A DNA stretch of 63,269 nt. It comes from a bacterium. Lineage in GTDB: Bacteria; Oederibacteriota; PGYV01. The notes below the pieces were generated by a model. It made no database searches, was not told the origin of the DNA, and was given only the letters and a program-made list of their open reading frames with translations. Shown piece by piece: positions 42,905-51,132 of this stretch (positions are counted from its first letter, which is position 1; every line of letters begins with the position of its first letter). Made by a program: the position numbers and the translations under genes. The DNA is taken from positions 1-63,269 of the forward strand of contig JAKQNO010000022.1 in the NCBI GenBank assembly GCA_029565735.1, read 5' to 3'.

Positions 42905-44065
42905 TCAGAATTTCAGGTTTTTAAGCCTTTCCAGCGCCTGATGGATTACCGGTTCTTCAACCGTAAGCGCTATTCTTACGTACTTATCGGCGGATTTTCC
43001 GAAACCAATCCCCGGCGTAAGGACAAGGCCGGCTTCTTCAAGCAGTTTTGACGCGAATTCCATTGACGTGTATTTGCCGGGTATTTTTATCCACAGGTAA
43101 AGCGTGCCTTTGGATTCAATCACTTCGTACCCAAGTTCACGCAGCCCTTTTGTGAAAATTTTGGCGCGTTTTTTATACAAATCCCTTATCTCTTTTTCCT
43201 CTTTTTCGCATTCAAAAAGCGCCCTTGCGGATGCTTCCTGAAGCGCGGAAACCGTGCCTGAATCCATGTTTTCCTTTACAAGCGCCAGGCCGTTTATAAT
43301 TTTTTCCCCGCCCACGGCAAAACCGACCCTCCACCCTGTCATATTGTATGTCTTGGACATGGAGTAAAATTCTATGACGTGCTCTTTCGCGCCCGGTATC
43401 TGCAGCATGGAAACAGGTTTGTCTTTGGGGTCAAAGTATACTTCCGAATAAGGCGCGTCCTGTGAAATAATAAAGCCGTATTTTTTTGCTTTGGCAATCG
43501 CCTTTTTGTAAAATTTCAAATCCGCCATCGCGGAAGTGGGGTTATTCGGATAATTGAGGTGCATTATCTTTGCCTTTTTGTAAACCTTTTCGGGAATCGC
43601 GTCAAGGTCAGGCAGAAAGCCGTTTGATTCCTTAAGCGGCATGTAATAAGGGGTGCCGCCGGATAAAATTGTGCCTGACGTGTAGCCCGGGTATCCCGGA
43701 TCCGGGATAAGCACAACATCACCGGGATTTACAAAAGCCAAAGGAAGATGCGTGATGCCGTCCTTTGCGCCTATAAGAGCCATTACTTCATTATCATTAA
43801 CCGTCACGCCGAACCTTTTTGACATCCACTTTACCACGGCCTGTTTGAACACCTTGCTGCCTTTGCCGATTGGATAAGTGTGGTTAGCGGTATTGTCAGC
43901 GGCTTCTTTTATGAAATCCAGAATCTTTTTTGGAGTCGGCCTGTCAGGGTCGCCGATGCCGATATTAATAATGCTTTTACCCGCTTCAATAGCCGCTTTT
44001 TTCTTTCTGTCAATTTCCGCGAATATGTAAGGCGGAAGTTTCTTTAACCTTTTTGCCACATCCAT
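42905..44065 (-). CDS. dapL: LL-diaminopimelate aminotransferase (DapL-type)
   Basis: The start at 44065 is fixed by AGGAGG before MDVAKRLKKLPPYIFAEI; the longer frame reads through that site. The 386-residue class I aminotransferase has the PLP Lys in EFYSMSKTYNMTGWRVGF, the NYPNNPTSA segment and SQDAPYSEV. DapL makes LL-diaminopimelate from tetrahydrodipicolinate in one step, replacing dapD/C/E. The assignment over other class I aminotransferases rests on the nearby dapA, dapB, dapF and lysA genes and the lack of dapD. Confidence 0.85.
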   Translation of the reverse strand: MDVAKRLKKLPPYIFAEIDRKKKAAIEAGKSIINIGIGDPDRPTPKKILDFIKEAADNTANHTYPIGKGSKVFKQAVVKWMSKRFGVTVNDNEVMALIGAKDGITHLPLAFVNPGDVVLIPDPGYPGYTSGTILSGGTPYYMPLKESNGFLPDLDAIPEKVYKKAKIMHLNYPNNPTSAMADLKFYKKAIAKAKKYGFIISQDAPYSEVYFDPKDKPVSMLQIPGAKEHVIEFYSMSKTYNMTGWRVGFAVGGEKIINGLALVKENMDSGTVSALQEASARALFECEKEEKEIRDLYKKRAKIFTKGLRELGYEVIESKGTLYLWIKIPGKYTSMEFASKLLEEAGLVLTPGIGFGKSADKYVRIALTVEEPVIHQALERLKNLKF

Positions 44066-44117
44066 TTTTGTTCCTCCTGAATTATAATTAACAGCAGCTT
44101 CCAATAATTTTTTTATT

Positions 44118-44178
44118 GTAGAGACGCACCATGGTGCGTCTGCCTTTAAAAACGAGGCGCAATATATTGCGCCTCTAC
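44118..44178. repeat. REPIN-like pair: two inverted GTAGAG hairpins
   Basis: A perfect 20-bp palindrome AGACGCACCATGGTGCGTCT (44122-44141) and a perfect 22-bp palindrome (44154-44175, core CGCAATATATTGCG) are joined by 12 bases. The whole is bounded by GTAGAG at the left and CTCTAC at the right, so it is two GTAG-headed hairpins facing outward. Confidence 0.7.
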
Positions 44179-44201
44179 ATTAAAAACAAAATTTAATCTT
44201 T

Positions 44202-44317
44202 CGCTTATGCTTAACTGCCTATAGCTTAACTGCTTATGCTTAACTGCCTATAGCTTAATCCGCTGTGTTTAAATCTTTCGCTTATGCTTAACTGCCTATA
44301 GCTTAACTGCTTATTCT
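44202..44317. repeat. GCTTA-word tract after the FAH-family gene
   Basis: Three near copies of CGCTTATGCTTAACTGCC followed by TATAGCTTAA, separated by short variants, ending five bases from the stop codon at 44322. It is the longest tract of this family in the window. Confidence 0.6.
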
Positions 44318-44321
44318 TACA

Positions 44322-45083
44322 CTACTCCACAAAATTCGTAAGCTTGCCTATTCCCTCTATTTCCACTTCCACCACATCGCCTTTTTTAAGCGCGCTGATG
44401 CCGGCGGGAGTGCCAGTGGAAATTATGTCGCCCCTGTACAAAGTCATCACAGAGGATATAAAACTTACAAGTTTTTTTGTCTTAAAAATAAACTGCGAAG
44501 TGTTTGAATGCTGTTTAATCTCGCCGTTTACCGAAAGGCAGATGTCAAGATTATCCGGGTCAACATTCTTTCTTACAAACGGCCCCACCGGCCCGAAAGT
44601 GTCAAAAGATTTTGCCCTTGTCCACTGCCCGTCTTTTTTCTGAAGGTCGCGCGCCGTGACGTCATTAAAACATGTAAAACCAAGTATGTTATCCATAACT
44701 TCGTCTTCGTCTATGTCCTTGATTTCATTTTTTATCACTATGGCAAGCTCAGCCTCAAATTCCACCTGGGAACTCTGGGGCGGTATTTTTATCTTTTCCC
44801 CGTGCGCAATCACGGTTGTCGCGGGCTTTATAAAAATAACCGGCTCTTCCGGCGCGGCAAGCCCCATTTCCGCCGCGTGATCCGCGTAATTAAGCCCTAC
44901 ACATACTATTTTGCTGGGGTCAGAAGGCGGCAGAATACGGACGCTGTCCGCTTCCACCACTTTATCAGTTATATTGTACTGCGTGAACCTGTCGCCTTCT
45001 ATTTCAAGAAAATTGCCGTCATTGCCCACAAGGCCCCACTTAATTTCATTTTCCGCGTTCTTATACCTTACGTATCTTGACAT
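44322..45083 (-). CDS. Fumarylacetoacetate hydrolase-family protein
   Basis: The 253-residue protein has the FAH fold: VCVGLNYADHAAEMG, EFEAELAIVIKN (metal-binding acidic residues), GFTCFNDVTARDLQ and STGTPAGISALKKGDVVEVEIEG. Members cleave or decarboxylate oxo-acids (fumarylpyruvate, oxaloacetate, acylpyruvates). It lies within the lysine genes, between dapB and dapL, but no lysine step needs it; oxaloacetate decarboxylation or keto-acid repair is a possible role. Ribosome site AAGGGGTAAAA. Confidence 0.87.
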   Translation of the reverse strand: MSRYVRYKNAENEIKWGLVGNDGNFLEIEGDRFTQYNITDKVVEADSVRILPPSDPSKIVCVGLNYADHAAEMGLAAPEEPVIFIKPATTVIAHGEKIKIPPQSSQVEFEAELAIVIKNEIKDIDEDEVMDNILGFTCFNDVTARDLQKKDGQWTRAKSFDTFGPVGPFVRKNVDPDNLDICLSVNGEIKQHSNTSQFIFKTKKLVSFISSVMTLYRGDIISTGTPAGISALKKGDVVEVEIEGIGKLTNFVE

Positions 45084-45121
45084 TTTTACCCCTTGCGGTT
45101 TTGTAAAGTTAAATCCCCTGT

Positions 45122-45898
45122 TTAAAGGCCAAGCACGTCTTTCATTGAATACAGCCCGGCTTTTTTGCCGTGTACGTATTTTGCGGCCCTTACGGCGCCT
45201 GCCGCAAGCGTGTCGCGCGAAATTATGGTGTGCTTAATTTCAAGTTTGTCGTCATCGCCCGCGTAAATGACGGTATGTTCGCCCATTACGCCGCCGCCGC
45301 GCACTGCAAGCACGCCAAGCTGTCCCCTTGGCCTTTCATTGTCCCTGCCTGACCTGCCGTAAATGACGTTTTCATCATAAGGAAGCCCTTTTTCGCGCAT
45401 TATAATTTCCGCGCAGGTAACGGCAGTGCCTGACGGCGAATCTTTTTTGTGCCTGTGATGCGATTCCACAATGTCAATGTCATAGTCATCGCGGAGTATG
45501 GGTGTCACCTGTTCAAGTATTTTCCACATGACATTTATCCCCACGCTGTAATTGCTGGAGAATACAAGCGGCATCTTTTTGGAAGCCGCGTCAATTATGG
45601 CGGTTTCTTCTTTTGTAAAACCGGTTGTCGCAAGGACAAGCGCCCTGCCCGCCGGTAAAAGTATTTTTATAGCTTCAAGCGACGCCTGCGGCGCGGAAAA
45701 ATCCACGTAAACGTCAAAATCATTCACAACTTTGTTAAGGTCATCCGTAACGGTTACGCCGTTTATTTTTGTATTAACAAGCTCGTGGCCTTTTCTTTCA
45801 ACAAAGGCCGTGACCTTTATGTCATTGAACCTTGCGGCAACCGACGCGACAGCCCTGCCCATCCTGCCCGCAGCGCCTGAAATCCCTATTCTTATCAT
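45122..45898 (-). CDS. dapB: 4-hydroxy-tetrahydrodipicolinate reductase
   Basis: The 258-residue protein has the cofactor-binding GISGAAGRMGRAVA and the catalytic VESHHRHKKDSPSGTA (His and Lys residues). It reduces the product of DapA in lysine/diaminopimelate synthesis. It follows dapA by 15 bases with a strong ribosome site (GGAGGCGTATTT). Confidence 0.97.
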   Translation of the reverse strand: MIRIGISGAAGRMGRAVASVAARFNDIKVTAFVERKGHELVNTKINGVTVTDDLNKVVNDFDVYVDFSAPQASLEAIKILLPAGRALVLATTGFTKEETAIIDAASKKMPLVFSSNYSVGINVMWKILEQVTPILRDDYDIDIVESHHRHKKDSPSGTAVTCAEIIMREKGLPYDENVIYGRSGRDNERPRGQLGVLAVRGGGVMGEHTVIYAGDDDKLEIKHTIISRDTLAAGAVRAAKYVHGKKAGLYSMKDVLGL

Positions 45899-45913
45899 AA
45901 ATACGCCTCCGCT

Positions 45914-46789
45914 TTAAAATTTTAATCCGTAATCCTTCATTGCCTTTTTAATTTTTTCAAGCGATTCAGCCGAAGGCTGCGTCATGGGAAGCCTTATTTC
46001 CGGCTCTATCATTCCAAGGACAGCCATTGCCGCCTTTACCGGTATCGGGTTTGTCTCTGTGAACATTGATTTTACAAGCGGGAACATTTTGTGGTGCATT
46101 GCCCGAGCCTTTTTAATGTCGCCCGCGTTAAAAGCGTCAATCATATTTTTTACGTCCTTTGGAATAATGTTTGCCACCACGGAAATTACGCCGTGGCCTC
46201 CAAGGGATAAAAGAGGAAGCGTAAGCGCGTCATCGCCGGACAGTACATCAAAATCCGGCCCGCAGGTTTCTATAACTTCGCTCATCTGCGAAAGGTCGCC
46301 GCTTGCTTCCTTTACGCCGGTTATGTTTTTAATCTTTGCAAGCTTACCCATAACCGCCGTTGAAACATTTACGCCGGTCCTGCCTAATATATTATAAACA
46401 ACAATCGGTATTTTAACCGAAGCGGCAACAGCCTTAAAATGTTCATACAGCCCGTTCTGTGTGGGCTTGTTGTAATAAGGGTTTACTATAAGGCATCCGT
46501 CAGCACCGGCTTTTTCCGCTGCCTGTGAATACTCTATGGCTTCTGCCGTGGAATTGGAACCTGTACCTGCCATCACTTTCATGCGCTTATTCACAAGTTT
46601 AACGGTCATCTCTATTAAACCTTCGTGCTCTTCAACCGTTAAAGTCGGCGATTCGCCCGTGGTTCCGCACGGCACAATGCCGTCGGTTCCCGCTTTCGCG
46701 TGCATCTCTATAAGCTTGGCGTACGCCTTTTCGTCTATTTTACCGTTCTTAAAAGGTGTTACTATTGCCACATAAGATCCGCGGAACAT
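45914..46789 (-). CDS. dapA: 4-hydroxy-tetrahydrodipicolinate synthase
   Basis: The 291-residue protein has the TIM-barrel signature GTTGESPTL, the proton-relay YNILGRTGV (the usual YNxPxRT has Pro here changed to Leu-Gly) and the Schiff-base Lys in ITGVKEASGDL. It condenses pyruvate with aspartate semialdehyde. It follows dapF by 20 bases. Ribosome site CAGGAGGTAATTGAC. Confidence 0.96.
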   Translation of the reverse strand: MFRGSYVAIVTPFKNGKIDEKAYAKLIEMHAKAGTDGIVPCGTTGESPTLTVEEHEGLIEMTVKLVNKRMKVMAGTGSNSTAEAIEYSQAAEKAGADGCLIVNPYYNKPTQNGLYEHFKAVAASVKIPIVVYNILGRTGVNVSTAVMGKLAKIKNITGVKEASGDLSQMSEVIETCGPDFDVLSGDDALTLPLLSLGGHGVISVVANIIPKDVKNMIDAFNAGDIKKARAMHHKMFPLVKSMFTETNPIPVKAAMAVLGMIEPEIRLPMTQPSAESLEKIKKAMKDYGLKF

Positions 46790-46809
46790 GTCAATTACCT
46801 CCTGATTTT

Positions 46810-47646
46810 TTACTGTTTATAAACGGTCTCCGAAATAATACCTTCGGCAACTATATCCGCGCTGCCTTCAAGAAAAACGTCCGTGTATTTTCCGTCCCTG
46901 TATTTAAAAGATATTTTCAGCGTGCCGCCCGGCGCTTCAAATGTGACCGGGCTGACTGCCTTGCCATAAGCGTTCATAATTACACCGGCCGCGGTCGCCC
47001 CTGTCCCGCACGCAAGCGTTTCATCTTCCACTCCGCGTTCATATGAACGGATTTTATACTTGTTCACTCCCGCCTTTTCAACAAACATGGCGTTTGTGCC
47101 GTTTGGCGCAAACTGTTTGTGAAAACGAATCCGGTTTCCAAACTTTACCGCGTCAAACTTATCCAGTTCTTTTACCTCTGTAACAAAATGCGGCACGCCC
47201 GTGTTTACAAAACCGCCCTTAAATTCCCCGCCGTCCACCTTAACTTTAATATTAAGCTGAAGCGTGTGCGGGTTTATCATCTGCAGTTTCACGTCGCCGT
47301 TTTTCTTTATTTCCGCGTAATGCGGGCCGTCTTTTGCCATAAAGTGAATTTTATCTTTTACATAACCTTTAACATAGGCAAAACGGGCGATACAGCGCGC
47401 CCCGTTACCGCACATGGAAGCTTCTGACCCGTCATTATTATAAAATCTCATATAGAAGTCAGCGCCCTTTATTTTTTCAAGAAGAATGATGCCGTCGGCG
47501 TCAATTCCAAATTTACGCCTGCAGATTTTTACTATCTGCTCTGCCGAAAGCTTTAACTTTCCGTTAAAATTATCAATAACAACAAAATCATTGCCTGCGC
47601 CTGACATCTTTGTAAACTGTATGCCCTTTAACTTATTTTTTTTCAT
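46810..47646 (-). CDS. dapF: Diaminopimelate epimerase
   Basis: The 278-residue protein has the two catalytic Cys motifs MCGNGARC and ACGTGATA, and opens with FTKMSGAGNDFVVID. It converts LL- to meso-diaminopimelate, for peptidoglycan and lysine. It lies six bases after lysA. Confidence 0.97.
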   Translation of the reverse strand: MKKNKLKGIQFTKMSGAGNDFVVIDNFNGKLKLSAEQIVKICRRKFGIDADGIILLEKIKGADFYMRFYNNDGSEASMCGNGARCIARFAYVKGYVKDKIHFMAKDGPHYAEIKKNGDVKLQMINPHTLQLNIKVKVDGGEFKGGFVNTGVPHFVTEVKELDKFDAVKFGNRIRFHKQFAPNGTNAMFVEKAGVNKYKIRSYERGVEDETLACGTGATAAGVIMNAYGKAVSPVTFEAPGGTLKISFKYRDGKYTDVFLEGSADIVAEGIISETVYKQ

Positions 47647-47652
47647 CTGTTT

Positions 47653-48906
47653 TCACCTGATATCGGCAATTTTATCTTTAGCGGTAAGGTCTTCCATTGT
47701 TTCCCTTTCCCTGACCAGAAAAACATTATTACCCTTTACCATTACTTCCGCGGCCCTGCGGCGGGAGTTATAATTGCTGGACATAACCATTCCGTACGCG
47801 CCTGCAGTGCGCACAGCCAGCAAATCGCCCTCTTTTACTTCGGGCAGGTGCCTGTCTTTTGCCAGAAAATCTCCGCTTTCGCATATGGGACCTACCACGT
47901 CATACAGCTTAAGCTTTGCCTTGTTTACGTTCACCGGCAGAATCTTATGATACGCCTGATACAAACTTGGCCTGATAAGGTCGTTCATTCCCGTATCCGT
48001 AATAAGGAAGTTTTTAGTGCCGCCTTTTTTATTGTAAATAACCTTCGCGACAAGTATTCCGGAATTTCCGGAAATAAACCTTCCCGGTTCCAGGATAAGC
48101 TTAATGTTCATTCCCTTAAACAGCGGCTTAATTTCCGATGCAAACATGGCGGCTGTTGAAGGCTTTTCTTCGTCATAAATAACACCAAGCCCGCCGCCTA
48201 TGTCAAAATACTCTATCTTTGCGCCGGTTTCATTTAAGCCTTCTATTATTTTCTTTATCTTGCTGATTGCTTTTACATACGGCTCTATTGTGGTTATCTG
48301 CGAACCGATGTGCATATCAACCGCTTTGATATTTACGTGTTTAAATTTTCTTGCCTCTGTAAACAGCGTTGTCGCCAGTTCTATATCAATGCCAAACTTG
48401 TTTTCCTTTTTGCCTGTTGTTATATAATGGTGCGTCGCGGCTTCCACGTCCGGATTTATGCGCAGCCCCACATTCACGGTTTTTTTCATCTTTTTGGCGA
48501 CATTGTTTATCTGCTTTAATTCATTTACGCTTTCCACGTTAAAAAGAAGAATGCCGCTTTTAATGCCGTATACTATCTCTTCTTCTGTCTTGCCCACACC
48601 CGCGTAGACAACCTTTTTAGGGTCTCCGCCGGCTTTAATTACCCTGTACAATTCCCCTCCTGACACAATATCAAAACCGGAGCCCTCCTTTGCAAGCACA
48701 TTAAGGAAAGTAAGGTTTGAATTCGCCTTTACCGAATAGCATATAAGCGTCGGCATGTCAGAAAATGCCGACTTTATCTTGCGAAAATGCTCTGTAATTG
48801 TCCTATGGCTGTATACATAAAGCGGCGTCCCGTATTTTTTTGCAAGGGTGTTTATATCAACATCTTCCGCGCAAAGCACGTTATTTTTATAGCCAAAATA
48901 GTCCAT
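47653..48906 (-). CDS. lysA: Diaminopimelate decarboxylase
   Basis: The start at 48906 (MDYFGYKNNVLC) has GGAGG five bases upstream; a longer frame reads through this site. The 417-residue PLP enzyme has CYSVKANSN (cofactor Lys), HIGSQI, the EPGRFI phosphate-binding motif and GPICESGDFLA (catalytic Cys). It makes lysine from meso-diaminopimelate and leads the lysA-dapF-dapA-dapB set. Confidence 0.96.
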   Translation of the reverse strand: MDYFGYKNNVLCAEDVDINTLAKKYGTPLYVYSHRTITEHFRKIKSAFSDMPTLICYSVKANSNLTFLNVLAKEGSGFDIVSGGELYRVIKAGGDPKKVVYAGVGKTEEEIVYGIKSGILLFNVESVNELKQINNVAKKMKKTVNVGLRINPDVEAATHHYITTGKKENKFGIDIELATTLFTEARKFKHVNIKAVDMHIGSQITTIEPYVKAISKIKKIIEGLNETGAKIEYFDIGGGLGVIYDEEKPSTAAMFASEIKPLFKGMNIKLILEPGRFISGNSGILVAKVIYNKKGGTKNFLITDTGMNDLIRPSLYQAYHKILPVNVNKAKLKLYDVVGPICESGDFLAKDRHLPEVKEGDLLAVRTAGAYGMVMSSNYNSRRRAAEVMVKGNNVFLVRERETMEDLTAKDKIADIR

Positions 48907-48958
48907 TTCATCCTCCAGAGGTAAATAATTGCACAATAATAACATAAAGATTAATTGT

Positions 48959-48986
48959 ATTCAAGCAGGATTAAGGGGTTTGTCAA
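48959..48986 (-). promoter_or_regulatory. Probable promoter of the lysine operon
   Basis: Minus strand: perfect TTGACA (48986-48981), 16-base spacer, TTGAAT (48964-48959; four of six). A second -10-like TACAAT overlaps it. No lysine riboswitch fits in the short leader. Confidence 0.42.
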
Positions 48987-49300
48987 CGCGAGGATCGTAA
49001 AGTTAGAGGGTCGTAAGGAAACAACAAAAGATTGGAAGGTCGAAGGATCGATTTTGATCCGGTAGGCGCACCTTTTAAGGTGCGGCAGTTGATTTTACAG
49101 CACAGATTAAAACACGCGGGCTGCCATCTCCGCCATAGCAAACGGTTTGTTACTGCAACAACCGGGAAAAGCCGCGGCTGCCAAAACAATTATACAATTC
49201 GTGATTTTAGGCATTTTTTATTCAAGCTTTTAATTAAAAACATAACTACGTGTTCTTCATTTTAATCAACTCTCAACTCAAGGTCCGTCCCCTATTATCT
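48987..49300. other. Gap with octamer words and one REP-like hairpin
   Basis: Contains degenerate purine words (GGTCGTAAGG, GGAAGGTCGAAGGATC), the hairpin at 49061-49090, and about 200 bases with no gene or repeat I can name. The stretch ACGCGGGCTG...CGCGGCTGCC carries leftover hairpin-like pieces. Confidence 0.5.
49061..49090 (+). repeat. REP-like hairpin headed by GGTAG
   Basis: GGTAGGCGCACCTTTTAAGG and then TGCGGCAGTT: stem GCGCACCTT / AAGGTGCGGC. Same subfamily as 56137-56166 (opposite orientation). Confidence 0.62.
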
Positions 49301-50314
49301 TTAATCCGTAAGTTCGTATTTTCCCGTTTTTCTTCCGCCGGTTCTTATTACTATACCGGCTTTTTGAAGAGGTTTCAGAATAAAATGCGTCCCCTGTACC
49401 GTGATTTTCAGGGCTGCTGATAATTCCTTTACGCTTAATCTGCCTGCGCCCCTCAGCAGGCTTAATGTTTTTTCCTGTTTTGGGGTAAGTGTAATGTCCT
49501 TTCCCATAGAAACTACGCCCGCTTCCAGAACCCGTTTCCATGCTTCTGTCAGGGCCTGTGCTACAGCTTCCAGATAAAATTCAAGCCAGCCTGTTAAATC
49601 TCCGCCGGATGCGGATTGAAGCGCAAGATAATAGTTTTTTTTGTGCCTGTATATTACATCATCCACGGAAAAAATATGCAGAGTGTCAAAGTTTCGCCTT
49701 AACAGTTCCCAAAGCCCAAGAAGCCTGCCAACCCTTCCGTTTCCGTCAATAAAAGGGTGTATGGACACAAATTTGTAATGAATTATTCCTGACGCAATTT
49801 CTGCCGGATAATCTATTGCCTTTGTTTTTATCCATTTTTCCAGTTCCTGCATAAGCATTATTACCTTCCCGGCGGCCGGCGGTCTGTAAATAACAGAACC
49901 TAATCCGTCAACAACATAATTCTGTATTTTTCTGTACTCTCCGGCTTCGCCGCTCTTTAAGGTTCCTTCCGCGGTTATCTTGTGCAGCTTTAATATCATA
50001 TTCTGCGTAAACGGCTTTTTTGATGCTTTTTGAACAAACCTTATAGCTGCAAGGTAATTAAAGACCGCCCTTTCGGCTATGTTTAATTCCCGGCCGGGAT
50101 TTTTCTCGGCTGCCAGCGCTTTAACTTCAGGCAGGCTTAGAACATAGCCTTCAATAGCCGTTGAGCCAAGGGCATTGCGCAGAAAAGCCTCCTTTTGAAG
50201 CGCCGGTTTATATGCCACCTTAACTCCACAGCCTTCTATTCTGCCCTTTAATTCGTTAATTTCAGCAATAAGGGATACTATGTGCCTTGTGGTTTTGAAT
50301 ACAATGTCCTGCAT
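49301..50314 (-). CDS. Fic-family protein with C-terminal winged helix
   Basis: The 337-residue protein has the complete Fic active site HPFIDGNGRVGR (186-197) and, near the N-terminus, STAIEG (51-56), which matches the class II inhibitory motif (S/T)xxxE(G/N). The C-terminus (about 270-337, LTPKQEKTLSLLRGAGRLSV) is a winged helix. It should transfer AMP to a target protein, held off by its own N-terminal helix, and may also bind DNA. It is a stand-alone gene. Confidence 0.94.
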   Translation of the reverse strand: MQDIVFKTTRHIVSLIAEINELKGRIEGCGVKVAYKPALQKEAFLRNALGSTAIEGYVLSLPEVKALAAEKNPGRELNIAERAVFNYLAAIRFVQKASKKPFTQNMILKLHKITAEGTLKSGEAGEYRKIQNYVVDGLGSVIYRPPAAGKVIMLMQELEKWIKTKAIDYPAEIASGIIHYKFVSIHPFIDGNGRVGRLLGLWELLRRNFDTLHIFSVDDVIYRHKKNYYLALQSASGGDLTGWLEFYLEAVAQALTEAWKRVLEAGVVSMGKDITLTPKQEKTLSLLRGAGRLSVKELSAALKITVQGTHFILKPLQKAGIVIRTGGRKTGKYELTD

Positions 50315-50468
50315 ATTTTCTCCTTTTTCATATTAAAGCATATTTAAAGTGATATTTCAAGCAGGTTAACATGGCAAAAAAGAAAAAAACAATACCGGTC
50401 CATAAACCAGGAAAGTAATACCATATCCGAAGATTTCACATACGCTACGTTCGAGTAGATAACCTTAT

Positions 50469-50508
50469 GTAAAGTTTACTTGACATTATGTAAAGTATGC
50501 TTTACACT
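50469..50508 (+). promoter_or_regulatory. Promoter with overlapping GTAAAG palindromes
   Basis: TTGACA (50480-50485), 17-base spacer, TACACT (50503-50508). Palindrome GTAAAGTTTAC (50469-50479) abuts the -35 box and GTAAAG-TATG-CTTTAC (50490-50505) fills the spacer and part of the -10. The HTH protein encoded two genes on is the obvious candidate repressor. Confidence 0.75.
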
Positions 50509-50538
50509 TGAAATAACGATAAAAAAGGAGGTAATAAA

Positions 50539-50928
50539 ATGAACGAAAAAAAATACAGGTTTGCGGTTTCCGCGGTAACTGTGCTTACAGCGCTGGGCGT
50601 AGGCGCGGGGGTTATTCTTCACAATTACCTTATCCCCCTTTTCACTTTGGCAATCGGCGTGCTTCTTGTCATTATTCTTAAAAGGCATATCAAAGAACTG
50701 GTAATGGAAGATGAACGTATTAAACAGATTGGCGCGTCTTCCGCGCGCGCGGCGGTCACCGTGTTCAGCAATCTGGCCGCATTAACAGGCATAGTGCTGC
50801 TTTCCTTTTTCGGCAAAGGCAATCCTGTTATAAGTGCTGTTGGTTACACCCTTTGTTTTTCCGTGTGCTTTATCCTTCTTATTGACCTTGCGGTATACTT
50901 TTATCTTGATAAAAAACAGGTGGGTTAA
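50539..50928 (+). CDS. DUF2178-like four-helix membrane protein
   Basis: The 129-residue protein has two pairs of membrane helices (about 8-27, 29-47, 75-95, 98-120) around a charged loop with ELVMEDERIKQIGASSARAA, the pattern of DUF2178. This family is regularly found beside an XRE-type HTH gene, as here. Function is unknown. Ribosome site AAGGAGGTAATAAA. Confidence 0.82.
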   Translation: MNEKKYRFAVSAVTVLTALGVGAGVILHNYLIPLFTLAIGVLLVIILKRHIKELVMEDERIKQIGASSARAAVTVFSNLAALTGIVLLSFFGKGNPVISAVGYTLCFSVCFILLIDLAVYFYLDKKQVG

Positions 50929-51132
50929 ATGGAAAACAAAGTACGCGTGATGCGCGCGGAAAAAAACATCACACAGGAAGAACTTGCAGCAAAATTAAAA
51001 GTTACGCGCCAGACAATAATAGCAATAGAAAACGGCAGGTATGACCCTTCCCTTGAACTGGCTTTTAAAATAAGCGATTTTTTCAAAGCTGCAATCAGCG
51101 AAATTTTTATTTATAAAGGAGGTAATAAATAA
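50929..51132 (+). CDS. Small XRE-type HTH regulator
   Basis: The 67-residue protein is almost only a helix-turn-helix: VRVMRAEKNITQEELAAKL then KVTRQTIIAIENGRYDPSLE. It probably binds the GTAAAG palindromes at 50469-50505 and represses its own operon. It starts immediately after the DUF2178 stop and its stop overlaps the lepB ATG (TAATG). Confidence 0.93.
   Translation: MENKVRVMRAEKNITQEELAAKLKVTRQTIIAIENGRYDPSLELAFKISDFFKAAISEIFIYKGGNK

Noticed and set aside
48907-48980. Lysine riboswitch before lysA
   Set aside because: The leader after the likely promoter is too short for the 170-base L-box and lacks its conserved core.
49278-49541. 87-codon minus-strand frame at the end of the Fic gene
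   Set aside because: It overlaps the winged-helix part of the Fic protein in another frame and has no ribosome site.
50371-50418. 15-codon plus-strand ORF starting MAKKKKTIPVHKPGK
   Set aside because: It has a fair ribosome-site-like AGG upstream, but it is too short to judge and has no partner gene; left out of the annotation.
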